The notes: a model not told the origin generated them from the sequence alone. A stretch of 43,885 bases of DNA from Halarchaeoplasma sp046498385 (GCA_046498385.1 JAWOAU010000099.1:1-43885); one strand, 5' to 3'; counted from the stretch's first letter, positions 33,766-42,148 are shown. Program-made: numbers and translations.

Positions 33766-34318
33766 TATCTTCACCTCTGACTTGATCGTAGGCCTGCTTG
33801 GTAGCCTTTACGTTTTCCTCTTTTTTGGCGGGAGCGTTCTTCAGAACGACATCCATCACCGTATCTATGTTTACCATCCCAGTCGCCCGAACGACGGCAC
33901 CGAGTATGGCGGTATTGACTATGGGGGCAACCTTGGAACCAAGACGGTTTTCAACAGCGATCCCGCTGGCGTCCACAGAATATATGAGGTTATCTACCCC
34001 CAAGTCTATCTCATCAGGCGATTTTGCCGTGTTGAGTATTACCTTTCCGTCGGGCTTTAGCCCTGCGGTTACATCCACGGCGTCCAGGAGCGCCATGTCC
34101 ATCACAATAACAACGTCAGGTTCGTGGATTTGGGCCTTGTTCCTCACCGCTTTACTATCTATCCTGGTAAAAGCGGTTACCGGAGCACCCCTTCGCTCCA
34201 CTCCATACATTGGAAAAGCCTGTACGTCGTTTCCTTCTTCAAAGGCAGCCCGGGCCAGGAACTCGGATGCAGTCACCGCACCCTGTCCGCCTCTTCCGTG
34301 AAACCGTATTTCTATCAT
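33758..34318 (-). CDS. porG: Pyruvate:ferredoxin oxidoreductase gamma subunit
   Basis: This 186-residue first gene of the operon begins [20 protein letters not shown], the hallmark of 2-oxoacid oxidoreductase gamma subunits. [17 protein letters not shown] and [16 protein letters not shown] follow. GGTG lies seven bases before the ATG. A TATA box and a palindrome lie just upstream, so the whole porGDAB-iorAB unit probably responds to one regulator. Confidence 0.95.
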
Positions 34319-34331
34319 TCAAAAGCACCAA

Positions 34332-34346
34332 GTCACTATCAGTGAC
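34332..34346 (-). promoter_or_regulatory. Palindromic operator candidate of the por-ior operon
   Basis: GTCACT-ATC-AGTGAC is a perfect 6+6 inverted repeat with a 3-base spacer. It lies between the porG TATA box (minus strand, about 34349-34362) and the expected transcription start near 34328. A dimeric repressor bound here would block initiation. The regulator is unknown. Confidence 0.55.
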
Positions 34347-34348
34347 TG

Positions 34349-34362
34349 ATATAATTATTTTT
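34349..34362 (-). promoter_or_regulatory. TATA box of the por-ior operon
   Basis: On the minus strand this is AAATAATTATATC. A start about 27 nt downstream leaves a leader of roughly 10 nt that holds the GGTG ribosome site of porG. Confidence 0.55.
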
Positions 34363-34467
34363 TGATTGCTTTTGACATAAGGCCCTTCTTGATATCCTCG
34401 ATACAAAAGGTCCATTTTGACCAAAACATTTATCAACATACTTATTTTCACGATACGTGTGATAGTA

Positions 34468-35172
34468 ATGATCCGTGAATGTGAAGACGACGGCTATTAC
34501 CGGGGCGACGAATGCCCGGAATGCGGTGAGAGGGGAAAATTCATAATGAGCGACGAAGAGATAAAAAATCTCGGTAAAACTACCGCCGGGATCCTTCGTC
34601 ATTTCCCTGATAAGTATGGATTGGATATGGACGAACGTGGTTGGGTCGACCTTGAGCATTACATAAAAGCCCTGCGCAACAGGCAGAAAAGATTCCACTG
34701 GTTGAGAAGATATCATATGGACGCCTTGGTGGCCACGGACCCGAAGGGGCGCTATCAGGTGGAAGAGGGATATATACGGGCCACATACGCACATTCAGTT
34801 GATGTGGAACTTGATCATCCTACAGAAAACATACCTGAGAAACTGTATTTCCCGACTACGGAGAAGGAAGCCGAGCTGCTCTTGGAAGGGGGGATAAAAG
34901 CCTCGGATCGTACATACGTACATCTCAGTGAGACCTATGAGTCCGCAGTGGGTGCAGGGGTAGTCCGCACTGAAAAACCGGTCATACTGTGTATCGATAC
35001 TCAAAAAGCCATAGAGGAAGGAGAAACGATCATGGAAGCAGGTGACGGCGTATATATAACCAAAAAGGTGGAGCCTGAATACATATCAATACACGAGGAA
35101 CAGCCTTCGGAAGAGGAAATAGCCACATACACCGAGGAGAAAAAGAAGAGAGAAGAACGTGAATCTAGATAG
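34468..35172 (+). CDS. kptA: tRNA 2'-phosphotransferase, KptA/Tpt1 family
   Basis: KptA removes an internal 2'-phosphate from RNA by transferring it to NAD+. The 234-residue protein has an N-terminal zinc knuckle (CEDDGYYRGDECPECG). The catalytic part shows LRHFPDKYGLDMDERGWVDL (Arg-His pair), IRATYAHSV (Arg), and DRTYVHLSETYESAVGAG (Arg). The usual LYHGT loop reads LYFPTT here, an odd change beside the NAD site. The frame is open from 34417, but family similarity and GTGATA upstream favour the ATG at 34468. It overlaps the convergent lsm gene by 8 nt. Confidence 0.93.
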   Translation: MIRECEDDGYYRGDECPECGERGKFIMSDEEIKNLGKTTAGILRHFPDKYGLDMDERGWVDLEHYIKALRNRQKRFHWLRRYHMDALVATDPKGRYQVEEGYIRATYAHSVDVELDHPTENIPEKLYFPTTEKEAELLLEGGIKASDRTYVHLSETYESAVGAGVVRTEKPVILCIDTQKAIEEGETIMEAGDGVYITKKVEPEYISIHEEQPSEEEIATYTEEKKKREERESR

Positions 35173-35380
35173 GATTAAGTGTTACAACGTTGTTTCCTCT
35201 TAACACTATAGTACCGATCCTTCTCAGCATATCTTCGGTTTCTTCGGTAGCATCTTCCAGAACCAGGTTCATATAATCGTCATATCCTATCAAGACACCG
35301 GATAACACTCTACCGTCCTTTAGAAGCAGTTCGACTTTTTCCCCGAGTGAGTCATTTAGGAATTTAGTAGGTTTAGACAT
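35165..35380 (-). CDS. lsm: Archaeal Sm-like protein (Lsm)
   Basis: This 71-residue Sm-fold protein forms heptameric or hexameric RNA-binding rings. Both Sm motifs are present: KVELLLKDGRVLSGVLIGYD, MNLVLEDA (Sm1) and the C-terminal IGTIVLRGNNVVTL (Sm2, RG-N). It binds U-rich RNA and is part of general RNA metabolism. A TATA box at 35403-35414 places transcription start almost at the ATG. The second MITE stands just upstream of this promoter. Confidence 0.96.
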   Translation of the reverse strand: MSKPTKFLNDSLGEKVELLLKDGRVLSGVLIGYDDYMNLVLEDATEETEDMLRRIGTIVLRGNNVVTLNPI

Positions 35381-35402
35381 TGTACCGTTGAGCAGTACAT
35401 GC

Positions 35403-35414
35403 TATTTATATTTA
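35403..35414 (-). promoter_or_regulatory. TATA box of lsm
   Basis: On the minus strand this reads AAATATAAATAG, centred about 28 nt before the ATG at 35380, giving a leaderless or 1-2-nt leader. The edge of MITE copy 2 is 17 bp upstream of the box. Confidence 0.6.
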
Positions 35415-35430
35415 ATCATTTGGTGAAATC

Positions 35431-35552
35431 GAGCCTGTCAAAAGTTTAGTGATTTTCAGCTTTCCGCAATCCATGAAAATTTATCCATTATATTATACTC
35501 TATTACTGATTATTTAGAAATGATCAAATATCACTAAGAACCTGACAGGCTC
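35431..35552. mobile_element. 122-bp MITE, copy 2
   Basis: It differs from copy 1 (21783-21904) by one base, T instead of G at the position matching 21839. It has the same imperfect inverted ends beginning GAGCCTGTCA. The flanking sequences 35423-35430 and 35553-35560 are both GTGAAATC, a perfect 8-bp target duplication. It lies between the ABC permease 3' end (21 bp away) and the lsm promoter. Confidence 0.95.
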
Positions 35553-35573
35553 GTGAAATCGTACTCCCTCCGC

Positions 35574-36470
35574 TCAATTTAACTCTATCCTCCGGATATT
35601 GTACTCCGATATCAACAGGGGTATAGCTATCCAAAGTACCAGTATGGCTATCATAGACCATGTTTGGTATATGTCGGGATATACCTCCACCTCTCTTCCC
35701 CCTAGTTCCATCGCCCCTAGCCTCAAAGTCGGCAAATTCAAAGCCAGTAGGGTATACCATATCATCACGGGATTGAGAAATTGTGCCGAGAAATACCAGG
35801 TAGGCGGAGAGATGCCTTGAATCAAAGATTCCCAGCCGAAGGTCGCCTCGGCGACGGCATACATGATAAAGAACCAGAGTATATTGAACAGGAACAGAAG
35901 AAACACCGATGCGCATACCGCCGAGTTACTAGTTTTAAAAAAAGTGGAGACCATCATGGAGAGGGACAGGTAAACTCCACCTAACATTATGGAACTGAAT
36001 ACGAAGAGATAGTACTCGGCCCAGATCATATCCTTTACCAACGTGGAGAGTATGGCCCCGCCTATACCGAGTCCCAGTCCTATACAGAGGGCTATTAGTG
36101 CCCATAGTCCCAGGAATTTGCCTGCAACTATCTCCCCTCTATCCAGAGGATAGGATGATAGGAGCTCCAGGGAGCCGCTTTCCCGTTCACTGACCACGGC
36201 GCCGTATCCTAAAATAATACCTAGTACAGGTGCTGTGAACTCCATGTAACTCACCATGTAAACCACGGCCTGTTCCAGGTCGTGCCAGTACTCTCCCTTC
36301 TCGCCTGAAGCACCATAGAAGGGTATCATGAGGGACATGGACAAGAAGAGGGCGATCAGTACCAATATCCAGCCGTTGCGCAGGCTGTTCCTAAATTCTT
36401 TACTGGCAATGCAGAATATCCTTTTCCACATGGTTTTGGATAAAAAGAGCTTAAATCTTTTCAACTTCAT
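35574..36470 (-). CDS. ABC-2 type transporter permease
   Basis: This 298-residue membrane protein has about six helices (for example GWILVLIALFLSMSLMIPF, FTAPVLGIILGYGAV, LWALIALCIGLGLGIGGAIL and FLLFLFNILWFFIMYAVA). The cytoplasmic SERESGSLELLSSYPLDRGEIV loop after the second helix is diagnostic of ABC-2/NosY-type permeases. The start overlaps the ATPase stop by 4 nt (ATGA). The substrate is unknown; such exporters move lipids, peptides or drugs. Confidence 0.93.
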   Translation of the reverse strand: MKLKRFKLFLSKTMWKRIFCIASKEFRNSLRNGWILVLIALFLSMSLMIPFYGASGEKGEYWHDLEQAVVYMVSYMEFTAPVLGIILGYGAVVSERESGSLELLSSYPLDRGEIVAGKFLGLWALIALCIGLGLGIGGAILSTLVKDMIWAEYYLFVFSSIMLGGVYLSLSMMVSTFFKTSNSAVCASVFLLFLFNILWFFIMYAVAEATFGWESLIQGISPPTWYFSAQFLNPVMIWYTLLALNLPTLRLGAMELGGREVEVYPDIYQTWSMIAILVLWIAIPLLISEYNIRRIELN

Positions 36471-37366
36471 CGTTCTGCCTCCATCAGCTTGACGAATACC
36501 TCCTCAAGGTCGGGTTCTTGTATTTTAATATCTAATACGCGGTATCCGCCGGACATCACCTGCTTTAAAATATCTATCTTGTTTTTCCTTTTGCAATAAA
36601 AAACAATATCCCCGTTTTCTATTCTAGGTCGGTTTGTATTTTTTACTTTCTTAACAAAATGCAGAGCCTTATCCAAGGGCTCAGCCGTCAATACAACTCG
36701 GTCTCCTAACTCCAGCCCCTCGGTGAGATCTGAGATGGTGTTTTCCATAAGCATCTTACCATTGCTTATGATACCCACTCGATTGCATACCTCCTGTACC
36801 TCGCTGAGTACGTGGCTGGAGAACAGGATCGTTTTATCCTCTCCGGTCAGCTCTTGCATTTTTTTCTTAACCCACCTTCTGACAGTGGGGTCCAGCCCGG
36901 AGATCGGCTCGTCCAGCACCAGCAAAGGTGGATCTCCGATGAGTGTCTGTGCCAAACCCACCTTTTGTTTAACCCCTTTAGATAGTGTTTGCACAGTTCT
37001 GTCGGATATAGGTTCCAAATTGAATTCGTTGATTATACTTAGAACCTCCGATTTATCGTATCCCTTCAGTTTACAAAAAAATGTTAGATTCTCCTTTACG
37101 GTCAACCGTTCGTACAGAGAAACCCTCTCAGGCACATATCCCATTTTCTTTCTGCTCTGTCGACCGATTTTTTCTCCCTCTAGTTCCATGGTACCTTCGT
37201 CCGCCTGGATCAGTCCCATGATGATTCTCAGAGTAGTGGTCTTACCGGCACCATTGGGTCCCAGGAACCCGTATATCTCACCCTGGAATACGGACATATC
37301 CAACCCTCCAAGGGCTTCTACTTCGCCGAATTTCTTTCGAAGCCCTTTAACCGTTAAGAATTCCAT
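36467..37366 (-). CDS. ABC transporter ATP-binding protein
   Basis: This 299-residue ATPase partner of the permease has Walker A GPNGAGKTT, the Q-loop region, the signature TLSKGVKQKVGLAQTL (LSKGVKQ in place of LSGGQ, usual in this exporter group), Walker B LLVLDEP with D-loop SGLDP, and the switch His in FSSHVLSE. An accessory C-terminal domain of about 90 residues follows. It is divergent from the PrsW-type protease gene 75 bp away. Confidence 0.95.
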   Translation of the reverse strand: MEFLTVKGLRKKFGEVEALGGLDMSVFQGEIYGFLGPNGAGKTTTLRIIMGLIQADEGTMELEGEKIGRQSRKKMGYVPERVSLYERLTVKENLTFFCKLKGYDKSEVLSIINEFNLEPISDRTVQTLSKGVKQKVGLAQTLIGDPPLLVLDEPISGLDPTVRRWVKKKMQELTGEDKTILFSSHVLSEVQEVCNRVGIISNGKMLMENTISDLTEGLELGDRVVLTAEPLDKALHFVKKVKNTNRPRIENGDIVFYCKRKNKIDILKQVMSGGYRVLDIKIQEPDLEEVFVKLMEAER

Positions 37367-37441
37367 AGGACCCTCAACGCCGAAGGTCTAAAAAATCCTT
37401 TTGCATAGATGGATACATAACATTGGCAGGACGTTACATAC

Positions 37442-38764
37442 ATGGGCAAAAATATATTAGACCATGGCGGTATGTTCTGGAAGATGAACGGCTTGGAGAA
37501 CGGTTCTTACGTTTCAATGACATCCTTCTCAAAGGATTCCCTCGCAACTCACAACCCACCTCATATGGACATACCCGAACTTCCTCCCCTGGGTCGAGTG
37601 GTGTTACTGCAGTGTATATCCCTATTGCTCACAGTGGTTCTTGGAGTATTTCTTTTTTTACAACTTCTGTTCTTAGAGGTGAATTCTTTCATCCTTTTTG
37701 CGGCAGCCTCCTTATTGTGCGGACCGATATACGCAGTAAACATTCCTTATATGATACGGTACATGGACGTGTGTGAAAAATTAACCCAAAAAACCAAGGC
37801 CGAGATACAAGCATCGTTAGAATCTTTCGAAAAGGATCGAAACGGTGAAGATTATCTAACCTTAAGGTACTCAATTTTAAACAATATCCACGACCATAAG
37901 AAACTCTCACTCTCCAAAAAGATGATCACCGTCCTTTTTTTCACACCTCTTTTTCCTTTAGTATTCTATATGTTGCTGTATGACATGACCAACACATTGA
38001 ACAAACATGATAATCTTGTGAAAACGGCACTATCCCATTCGAAAAAGGTAGACACCATCTCTCCAAAAACTAAGGTGCCCGGTGTGTCTCTGAAAATACC
38101 CGGCTTTTTTCTTATCTTAGCCGCCATATCCATAATAAGCTTTGGAATGACTTTTTTTATATTCAGCGTTGGTTTTCTTCCAGTTTTCTGGATAGTGATG
38201 CTGCATCTCAAACTCCGGACTTATACTGAACCTTCACATGGTAAAAGACGTTTCACCGCTCCTCTGACAGCGGCCTTCATATGCTTCGGCGCTACCGCCG
38301 GTTTTGTCGCCGCCGTATCCAACACCCTATACATGTTTTACAATATTCCTATAGCCGTTGTAAGCGAGTCCCTGTTCATAGTCGTTATAGTTTCAGTCAT
38401 AGCACCTATCGTGGAGGAAACATTGAAGCCAGCGGGTCTCCTGATGTTCCAAGGTGGTAAAAACCGGCACCTACCATTATTTTACTGGGCCCTCTACGGC
38501 ATGTTCGCCGGTCTCGGGTTCGCACTTATAGAGAACTACGTATATGTACAATCATTTTTGCTCAATTACACCACTACGGAAAGTCTGCAAATGCTGGTCA
38601 TACGATTTTTGTTTCCCGTTCACATGCTGGGAAGTGCTTTGGTGGGTGTAGGCATCGGTCTTTATAGGATAAAAAAGGAATTACTGTACCTGGTACTGTT
38701 CACACTACTAGGTATAATAGTTCACGGAGCCTACAACTTTATAATGACAATGGGGTCGGTATAG
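37442..38764 (+). CDS. prsW: PrsW-family intramembrane metalloprotease
   Basis: This 440-residue polytopic protein has a C-terminal domain with the PrsW motifs in order: VEETLKP (EExxK), ENYVYV after a glycine-rich helix, FPVHMLGS (His) and VHGAYN (His). The two Glu and the His residues should bind zinc within the membrane. The N-terminal 260 residues add several helices and a cytoplasmic helical segment (KLTQKTKAEIQASLESFEKD) not found in short bacterial PrsW. PrsW cleaves anti-sigma factors in Bacillus; the archaeal substrate is unknown. A TATA-like GATACATAAC about 27 nt upstream suggests a leaderless start at 37442. Confidence 0.88.
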   Translation: MGKNILDHGGMFWKMNGLENGSYVSMTSFSKDSLATHNPPHMDIPELPPLGRVVLLQCISLLLTVVLGVFLFLQLLFLEVNSFILFAAASLLCGPIYAVNIPYMIRYMDVCEKLTQKTKAEIQASLESFEKDRNGEDYLTLRYSILNNIHDHKKLSLSKKMITVLFFTPLFPLVFYMLLYDMTNTLNKHDNLVKTALSHSKKVDTISPKTKVPGVSLKIPGFFLILAAISIISFGMTFFIFSVGFLPVFWIVMLHLKLRTYTEPSHGKRRFTAPLTAAFICFGATAGFVAAVSNTLYMFYNIPIAVVSESLFIVVIVSVIAPIVEETLKPAGLLMFQGGKNRHLPLFYWALYGMFAGLGFALIENYVYVQSFLLNYTTTESLQMLVIRFLFPVHMLGSALVGVGIGLYRIKKELLYLVLFTLLGIIVHGAYNFIMTMGSV

Positions 38765-39016
38765 ATGCAGGATAAAGATAATGTAAGCTGGGGCAAGGTA
38801 CTACTGCTTTTTTCAGTCCTTACGTTTTGGTATGGTCTATCCTGGCTAGCCTTCCCTACAGTGGTCAACAGCTTCAACGGCATATTGGCGATAAAGGAGG
38901 GTACTCTTTTTGACTGGCTGCCTTATGTTAACGGTATCGCACTGATAGTCGGATCTACGATAATGTTTTTATTTTCAATGCGTATACGAAAGAACCGGAG
39001 GAGGGATATAAGATAA
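38765..39016 (+). CDS. Small two-span membrane protein next to PrsW
   Basis: This 83-residue protein has two helices (VLLLFSVLTFWYGLSWLAF and YVNGIALIVGSTIMFLFSM) and a very basic C-terminus (RIRKNRRRDIR), so the C-terminus is probably cytoplasmic. Its ATG follows the protease stop directly (TAG-ATG), with GGGGTCGG upstream, so the two are cotranscribed. It could be a partner or substrate of the protease. No family is recognised. Confidence 0.7.
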   Translation: MQDKDNVSWGKVLLLFSVLTFWYGLSWLAFPTVVNSFNGILAIKEGTLFDWLPYVNGIALIVGSTIMFLFSMRIRKNRRRDIR

Positions 39017-39077
39017 TTACAATTTTCAGCACCATAAAAAATCTTATATTGTTTCAATCCGTCACAGAGAGTAATCC

Positions 39078-40073
39078 TTGGTAAAGGAGGATGTAAAGAT
39101 AGACCGATATCAGCATATAGGCGGACACCAAGATTTTTCATCACCAAAGGCTCAGATAGAGACAGCCATAAAAATGCGAGTTGAATCCGATAATATCATG
39201 TCCCCTCTATGGTGTTTGGCTCCCTTGGTAGGCGGTGTGGTCCTTATCGCTGGGATAGTATTTGCCTTAGGTGTTTCTTTTATGTTGGATATGACCCCCC
39301 TATTTTCAAGTGAGATCGCAGCTATATTTATTGTTATAGCATTGGTTGTATATGTAATTTTGATCGCTTACCCCCTTTACCTTATGATAAAAAGACGAAC
39401 GGAACATTTCAAAAGGGACCATTTGCTGATGAGTGGCATAATAGGGTACCTTACTCAAAAGTCCTCCGAAAAGGAAGTTTCTATTTCTCAGGAGATAGCT
39501 ACGCTGAACTCGATAATGTCCGAAGCAAATTTTCGAGAGGACGAAAAAACCCCCCTTATGTATACCATTATTGCATTAATTATACCGATCATCGGATTGT
39601 TTTATGTGCTGTATTTCTTGATGGACGACGTTTATTCTCACCATAAAAGGATAGAGGCCTTCATGAAAAATTCACAAGATGGGCTGAACAAGGTCGGAGG
39701 TGTTGTAATTGTGCCGTCTTGGAAAACTCTTCCACAAAGGAACTTTGCTACATACTTTTCCCTTTCTATTGTATTCCCTCCTTTTGCCATATACTGGGTA
39801 TATGGATTAATAAAGGATTATAACCAACATTTCAAGGATCAGTGGCTCTTCGAGGATCAGATATTAACCCATGAAAAACGGTCTAGGCCTTACTCACGTT
39901 ATCCGTCCATTGGACAATTACCTTATTACAAAGAAACCCATTACGGGCAACCGACTCGAGGACCGTATCAACAGCCACCACAGGGGAATCCCTGTCCGGA
40001 CTGCGGCAATAATATGCAGTATATAAATGAATATAATCGATGGTACTGCAAAATGTGCCGACAGTATAAATAG
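39078..40073 (+). CDS. Membrane protein with C-terminal zinc ribbon
   Basis: This 331-residue protein has four clear helices (for example LVGGVVLIAGIVFALGVSF, IFIVIALVVYVILIAYPLYL, YTIIALIIPIIGLFYVLYF and FSLSIVFPPFAIYWVYGL), a long soluble loop, a Pro/Gln/Tyr linker and a C-terminal zinc ribbon (CPDCG...EYNRWYCKMC). The last 26 residues are almost the same as those of the protein at 41659-42135. The open frame begins with a TTG at 39078 that fits a leaderless start from TTATATT near 39040. A strong AAGGAGG follows inside the frame, and the ATG after it meets a stop at once, so the true start is uncertain. Confidence 0.75.
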   Translation: MVKEDVKIDRYQHIGGHQDFSSPKAQIETAIKMRVESDNIMSPLWCLAPLVGGVVLIAGIVFALGVSFMLDMTPLFSSEIAAIFIVIALVVYVILIAYPLYLMIKRRTEHFKRDHLLMSGIIGYLTQKSSEKEVSISQEIATLNSIMSEANFREDEKTPLMYTIIALIIPIIGLFYVLYFLMDDVYSHHKRIEAFMKNSQDGLNKVGGVVIVPSWKTLPQRNFATYFSLSIVFPPFAIYWVYGLIKDYNQHFKDQWLFEDQILTHEKRSRPYSRYPSIGQLPYYKETHYGQPTRGPYQQPPQGNPCPDCGNNMQYINEYNRWYCKMCRQYK

Positions 40074-40141
40074 AGGTTTCGTGAGAACTCAATAAAGCAT
40101 ATATATACCTTATAAATAGCGCAAGCACGTCAGGTGCTAAA

Positions 40142-41548
40142 ATGAAGCAAAAAGAGGGCAGTAACCTCGGCAAAGAAGAACCCTGGTTGAACAAGAAGCG
40201 GGTCATCGTGTTCATACTCGCCGTTATCTTGTTTTTTTTACCTCAGATTTTAAACATAAACGGTCTAGACGGCAATATGAGTGCCGCTCTAGGCATTCTC
40301 TTGGTGGCGGCTTTATTCTGGATCACCGAAGTCATACCGCTGTACGCTACATCCCTGGTGATAGTTTTACTGCAGATAATGTCTATCAGCGAGGACGCGG
40401 TGACCGTAAATGAAGCACTTGCACCGTTTTTCAACCATATAATCGCTTTATTTTTCGGCGGCTTCATTTTAGCTGCCGCGTTACAGAGGTACAACGTGGA
40501 TATAAAACTGGCTAAAGAGATGCTGAAAAGGTTCGGTAAGTCACCTCGGGGAGTTTTACTGGGCTTGATGGGGGTAACCGCATTTTTGTCCATGTGGATG
40601 TCCAACACCGCCACTACGGCATTGATGGTTGCGTTGGCCATCCCAATATATACACAGATACCCAAAGAAGAAAAATTCACCAAGGCGATGATGCTAGGTA
40701 TCCCTTTTGCAGCTAACATCGGCGGGATGGCGACCCCCATCGGTACGCCTCCGAATGCCATAATCATTAATGAGTTGGCAATCGCCCGTCCAGGATACGC
40801 GTCCATTAACATCACATTTTTAGAATGGATGGTTATAGCCATACCCTTAACTCTGATAATGCTGTTGTTCACATACCTCCTTTTGTACTACTCATACAAA
40901 CCTTCTGTGAAAAAACTAAATATCAATCTGGAACACAGCGATCTCAGAGGTTTCTCAAAAAAACAACTGTTTGTGCTGTTTATATTTGGAATAACCGTGC
41001 TACTGTGGTTAACTTCGTCGGTGTCCACGGTTGATAACCTATTTCGTTCAGCGGGGATAATAGCTTTGATACCTGCAGTCATATTTTTCAGTACCGGATT
41101 ACTGGATAAGGATGACTTGGCGAAGTTAAATTGGAACGTGCTGCTGTTGATGGGTGGTGGGCTATCCTTAGGAAACGCGATCGACTCCACCGGACTAGCG
41201 GATTGGATAGTAAGTCTGATAGATCATCAAGCCTTGGGTGTGATACTGGTTATCGTGGTTTTCGTCGCCATAGCCATCGTACTTTCTACCTTTATGAGCA
41301 ACACTGCAACCGCCGCCGTAATGGCACCGATCATGATAATAGTGGGGATGGATCTAGGTGCTACCGTATCGATCATGGCCGCCATCGCCTTTTCGTGCTC
41401 CATGGCCATGGCTTTACCGGTTAGTACACCGCCTAACGCCATCGCCTATGGGCAGGACGTCATCGACATGAAGGATATGATAATCAACGGTGTTATCGTG
41501 GGTATATTTGGGATAATAATGTTGACACTGCTCTTTGGTATATTTTGA
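40142..41548 (+). CDS. DASS/SLC13-family anion symporter
   Basis: This 468-residue membrane transporter of the divalent anion:sodium symporter group has about 11-12 helices. Both substrate/sodium motifs are intact: SMWMSNTATTALM in the first half and STFMSNTATAAVMAPI in the second. GTPPNAI and STPPNAIAYG loops follow in each half. It likely imports di- or tricarboxylates, phosphate or sulfate with sodium. AGGTG lies six bases before the ATG, with two AT-rich boxes near 40100 and 40115. Confidence 0.93.
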   Translation: MKQKEGSNLGKEEPWLNKKRVIVFILAVILFFLPQILNINGLDGNMSAALGILLVAALFWITEVIPLYATSLVIVLLQIMSISEDAVTVNEALAPFFNHIIALFFGGFILAAALQRYNVDIKLAKEMLKRFGKSPRGVLLGLMGVTAFLSMWMSNTATTALMVALAIPIYTQIPKEEKFTKAMMLGIPFAANIGGMATPIGTPPNAIIINELAIARPGYASINITFLEWMVIAIPLTLIMLLFTYLLLYYSYKPSVKKLNINLEHSDLRGFSKKQLFVLFIFGITVLLWLTSSVSTVDNLFRSAGIIALIPAVIFFSTGLLDKDDLAKLNWNVLLLMGGGLSLGNAIDSTGLADWIVSLIDHQALGVILVIVVFVAIAIVLSTFMSNTATAAVMAPIMIIVGMDLGATVSIMAAIAFSCSMAMALPVSTPPNAIAYGQDVIDMKDMIINGVIVGIFGIIMLTLLFGIF

Positions 41549-41658
41549 AGAAAGAGTTGTCAGCTTTTCGCAGTTATCTTAAGTGTTTAGAAGTCAAGAA
41601 CTTAGAAACTATTATATACCATTAATCATATCTACCGGCACCGAAAAGGGGTAAAAAC

Positions 41659-42135
41659 ATGTACAATATAATGAGTGCGATAAGTAATGTAATAAGTAGC
41701 GAGGTAGTTTTGCAGGAAGAAGTCGCTTTTGGGTTGGCAGGCGGCCTTTGTTTTGTGGTTTTTATACTACCTCTGATAATCTGGATTGCCATAGGCATAT
41801 GGATGTACAAGGATGCCAAAAAAAGAGGTGAAAATGCGGTACTATGGCTGATCGTCGGTCTAATTGCTGGTCTGATTGGATTGATAATTTGGATGGTCAT
41901 CAGACCCGACATGGCCGAGGTAGAGCAGAAGAAGCGGCAGGAAGAGATGGGCATGGGTGGCGGATATTACCAAGAGCAGCCACCACCGCAGCAGCAATAC
42001 CAACAACAACCACCCCCATCACAGCAGCCGCCACCGCAGCAACCGGGCCAGTCGTGTCCTGATTGTGGTAGCAACATGCGCTACATAGATGAGTACAACC
42101 GCTGGTACTGCGATAACTGCCAGGGATACAAGTAA
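41659..42135 (+). CDS. Small membrane protein with Pro/Gln linker and zinc ribbon
   Basis: This 158-residue protein has two helices (GLCFVVFILPLIIWIAIGIW and VLWLIVGLIAGLIGLIIWMV) separated by a YKDAKKRGE loop. A linker of Pro/Gln repeats follows, then a C-terminal zinc ribbon (CPDCG...EYNRWYCDNC) almost identical to that of the protein at 39078-40073. The topology leaves linker and ribbon on one side, probably the cytoplasm. AGGGGT before the ATG and TTATATACC near 41611 give a normal promoter and start. A T-rich terminator follows. Confidence 0.85.
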   Translation: MYNIMSAISNVISSEVVLQEEVAFGLAGGLCFVVFILPLIIWIAIGIWMYKDAKKRGENAVLWLIVGLIAGLIGLIIWMVIRPDMAEVEQKKRQEEMGMGGGYYQEQPPPQQQYQQQPPPSQQPPPQQPGQSCPDCGSNMRYIDEYNRWYCDNCQGYK

Positions 42136-42148
42136 ACATCCCAAACCC

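Noticed and set aside
34339..34794. 151-codon minus-strand frame over kptA
   Set aside because: It is antisense to the conserved KptA frame and would cover the por promoter.
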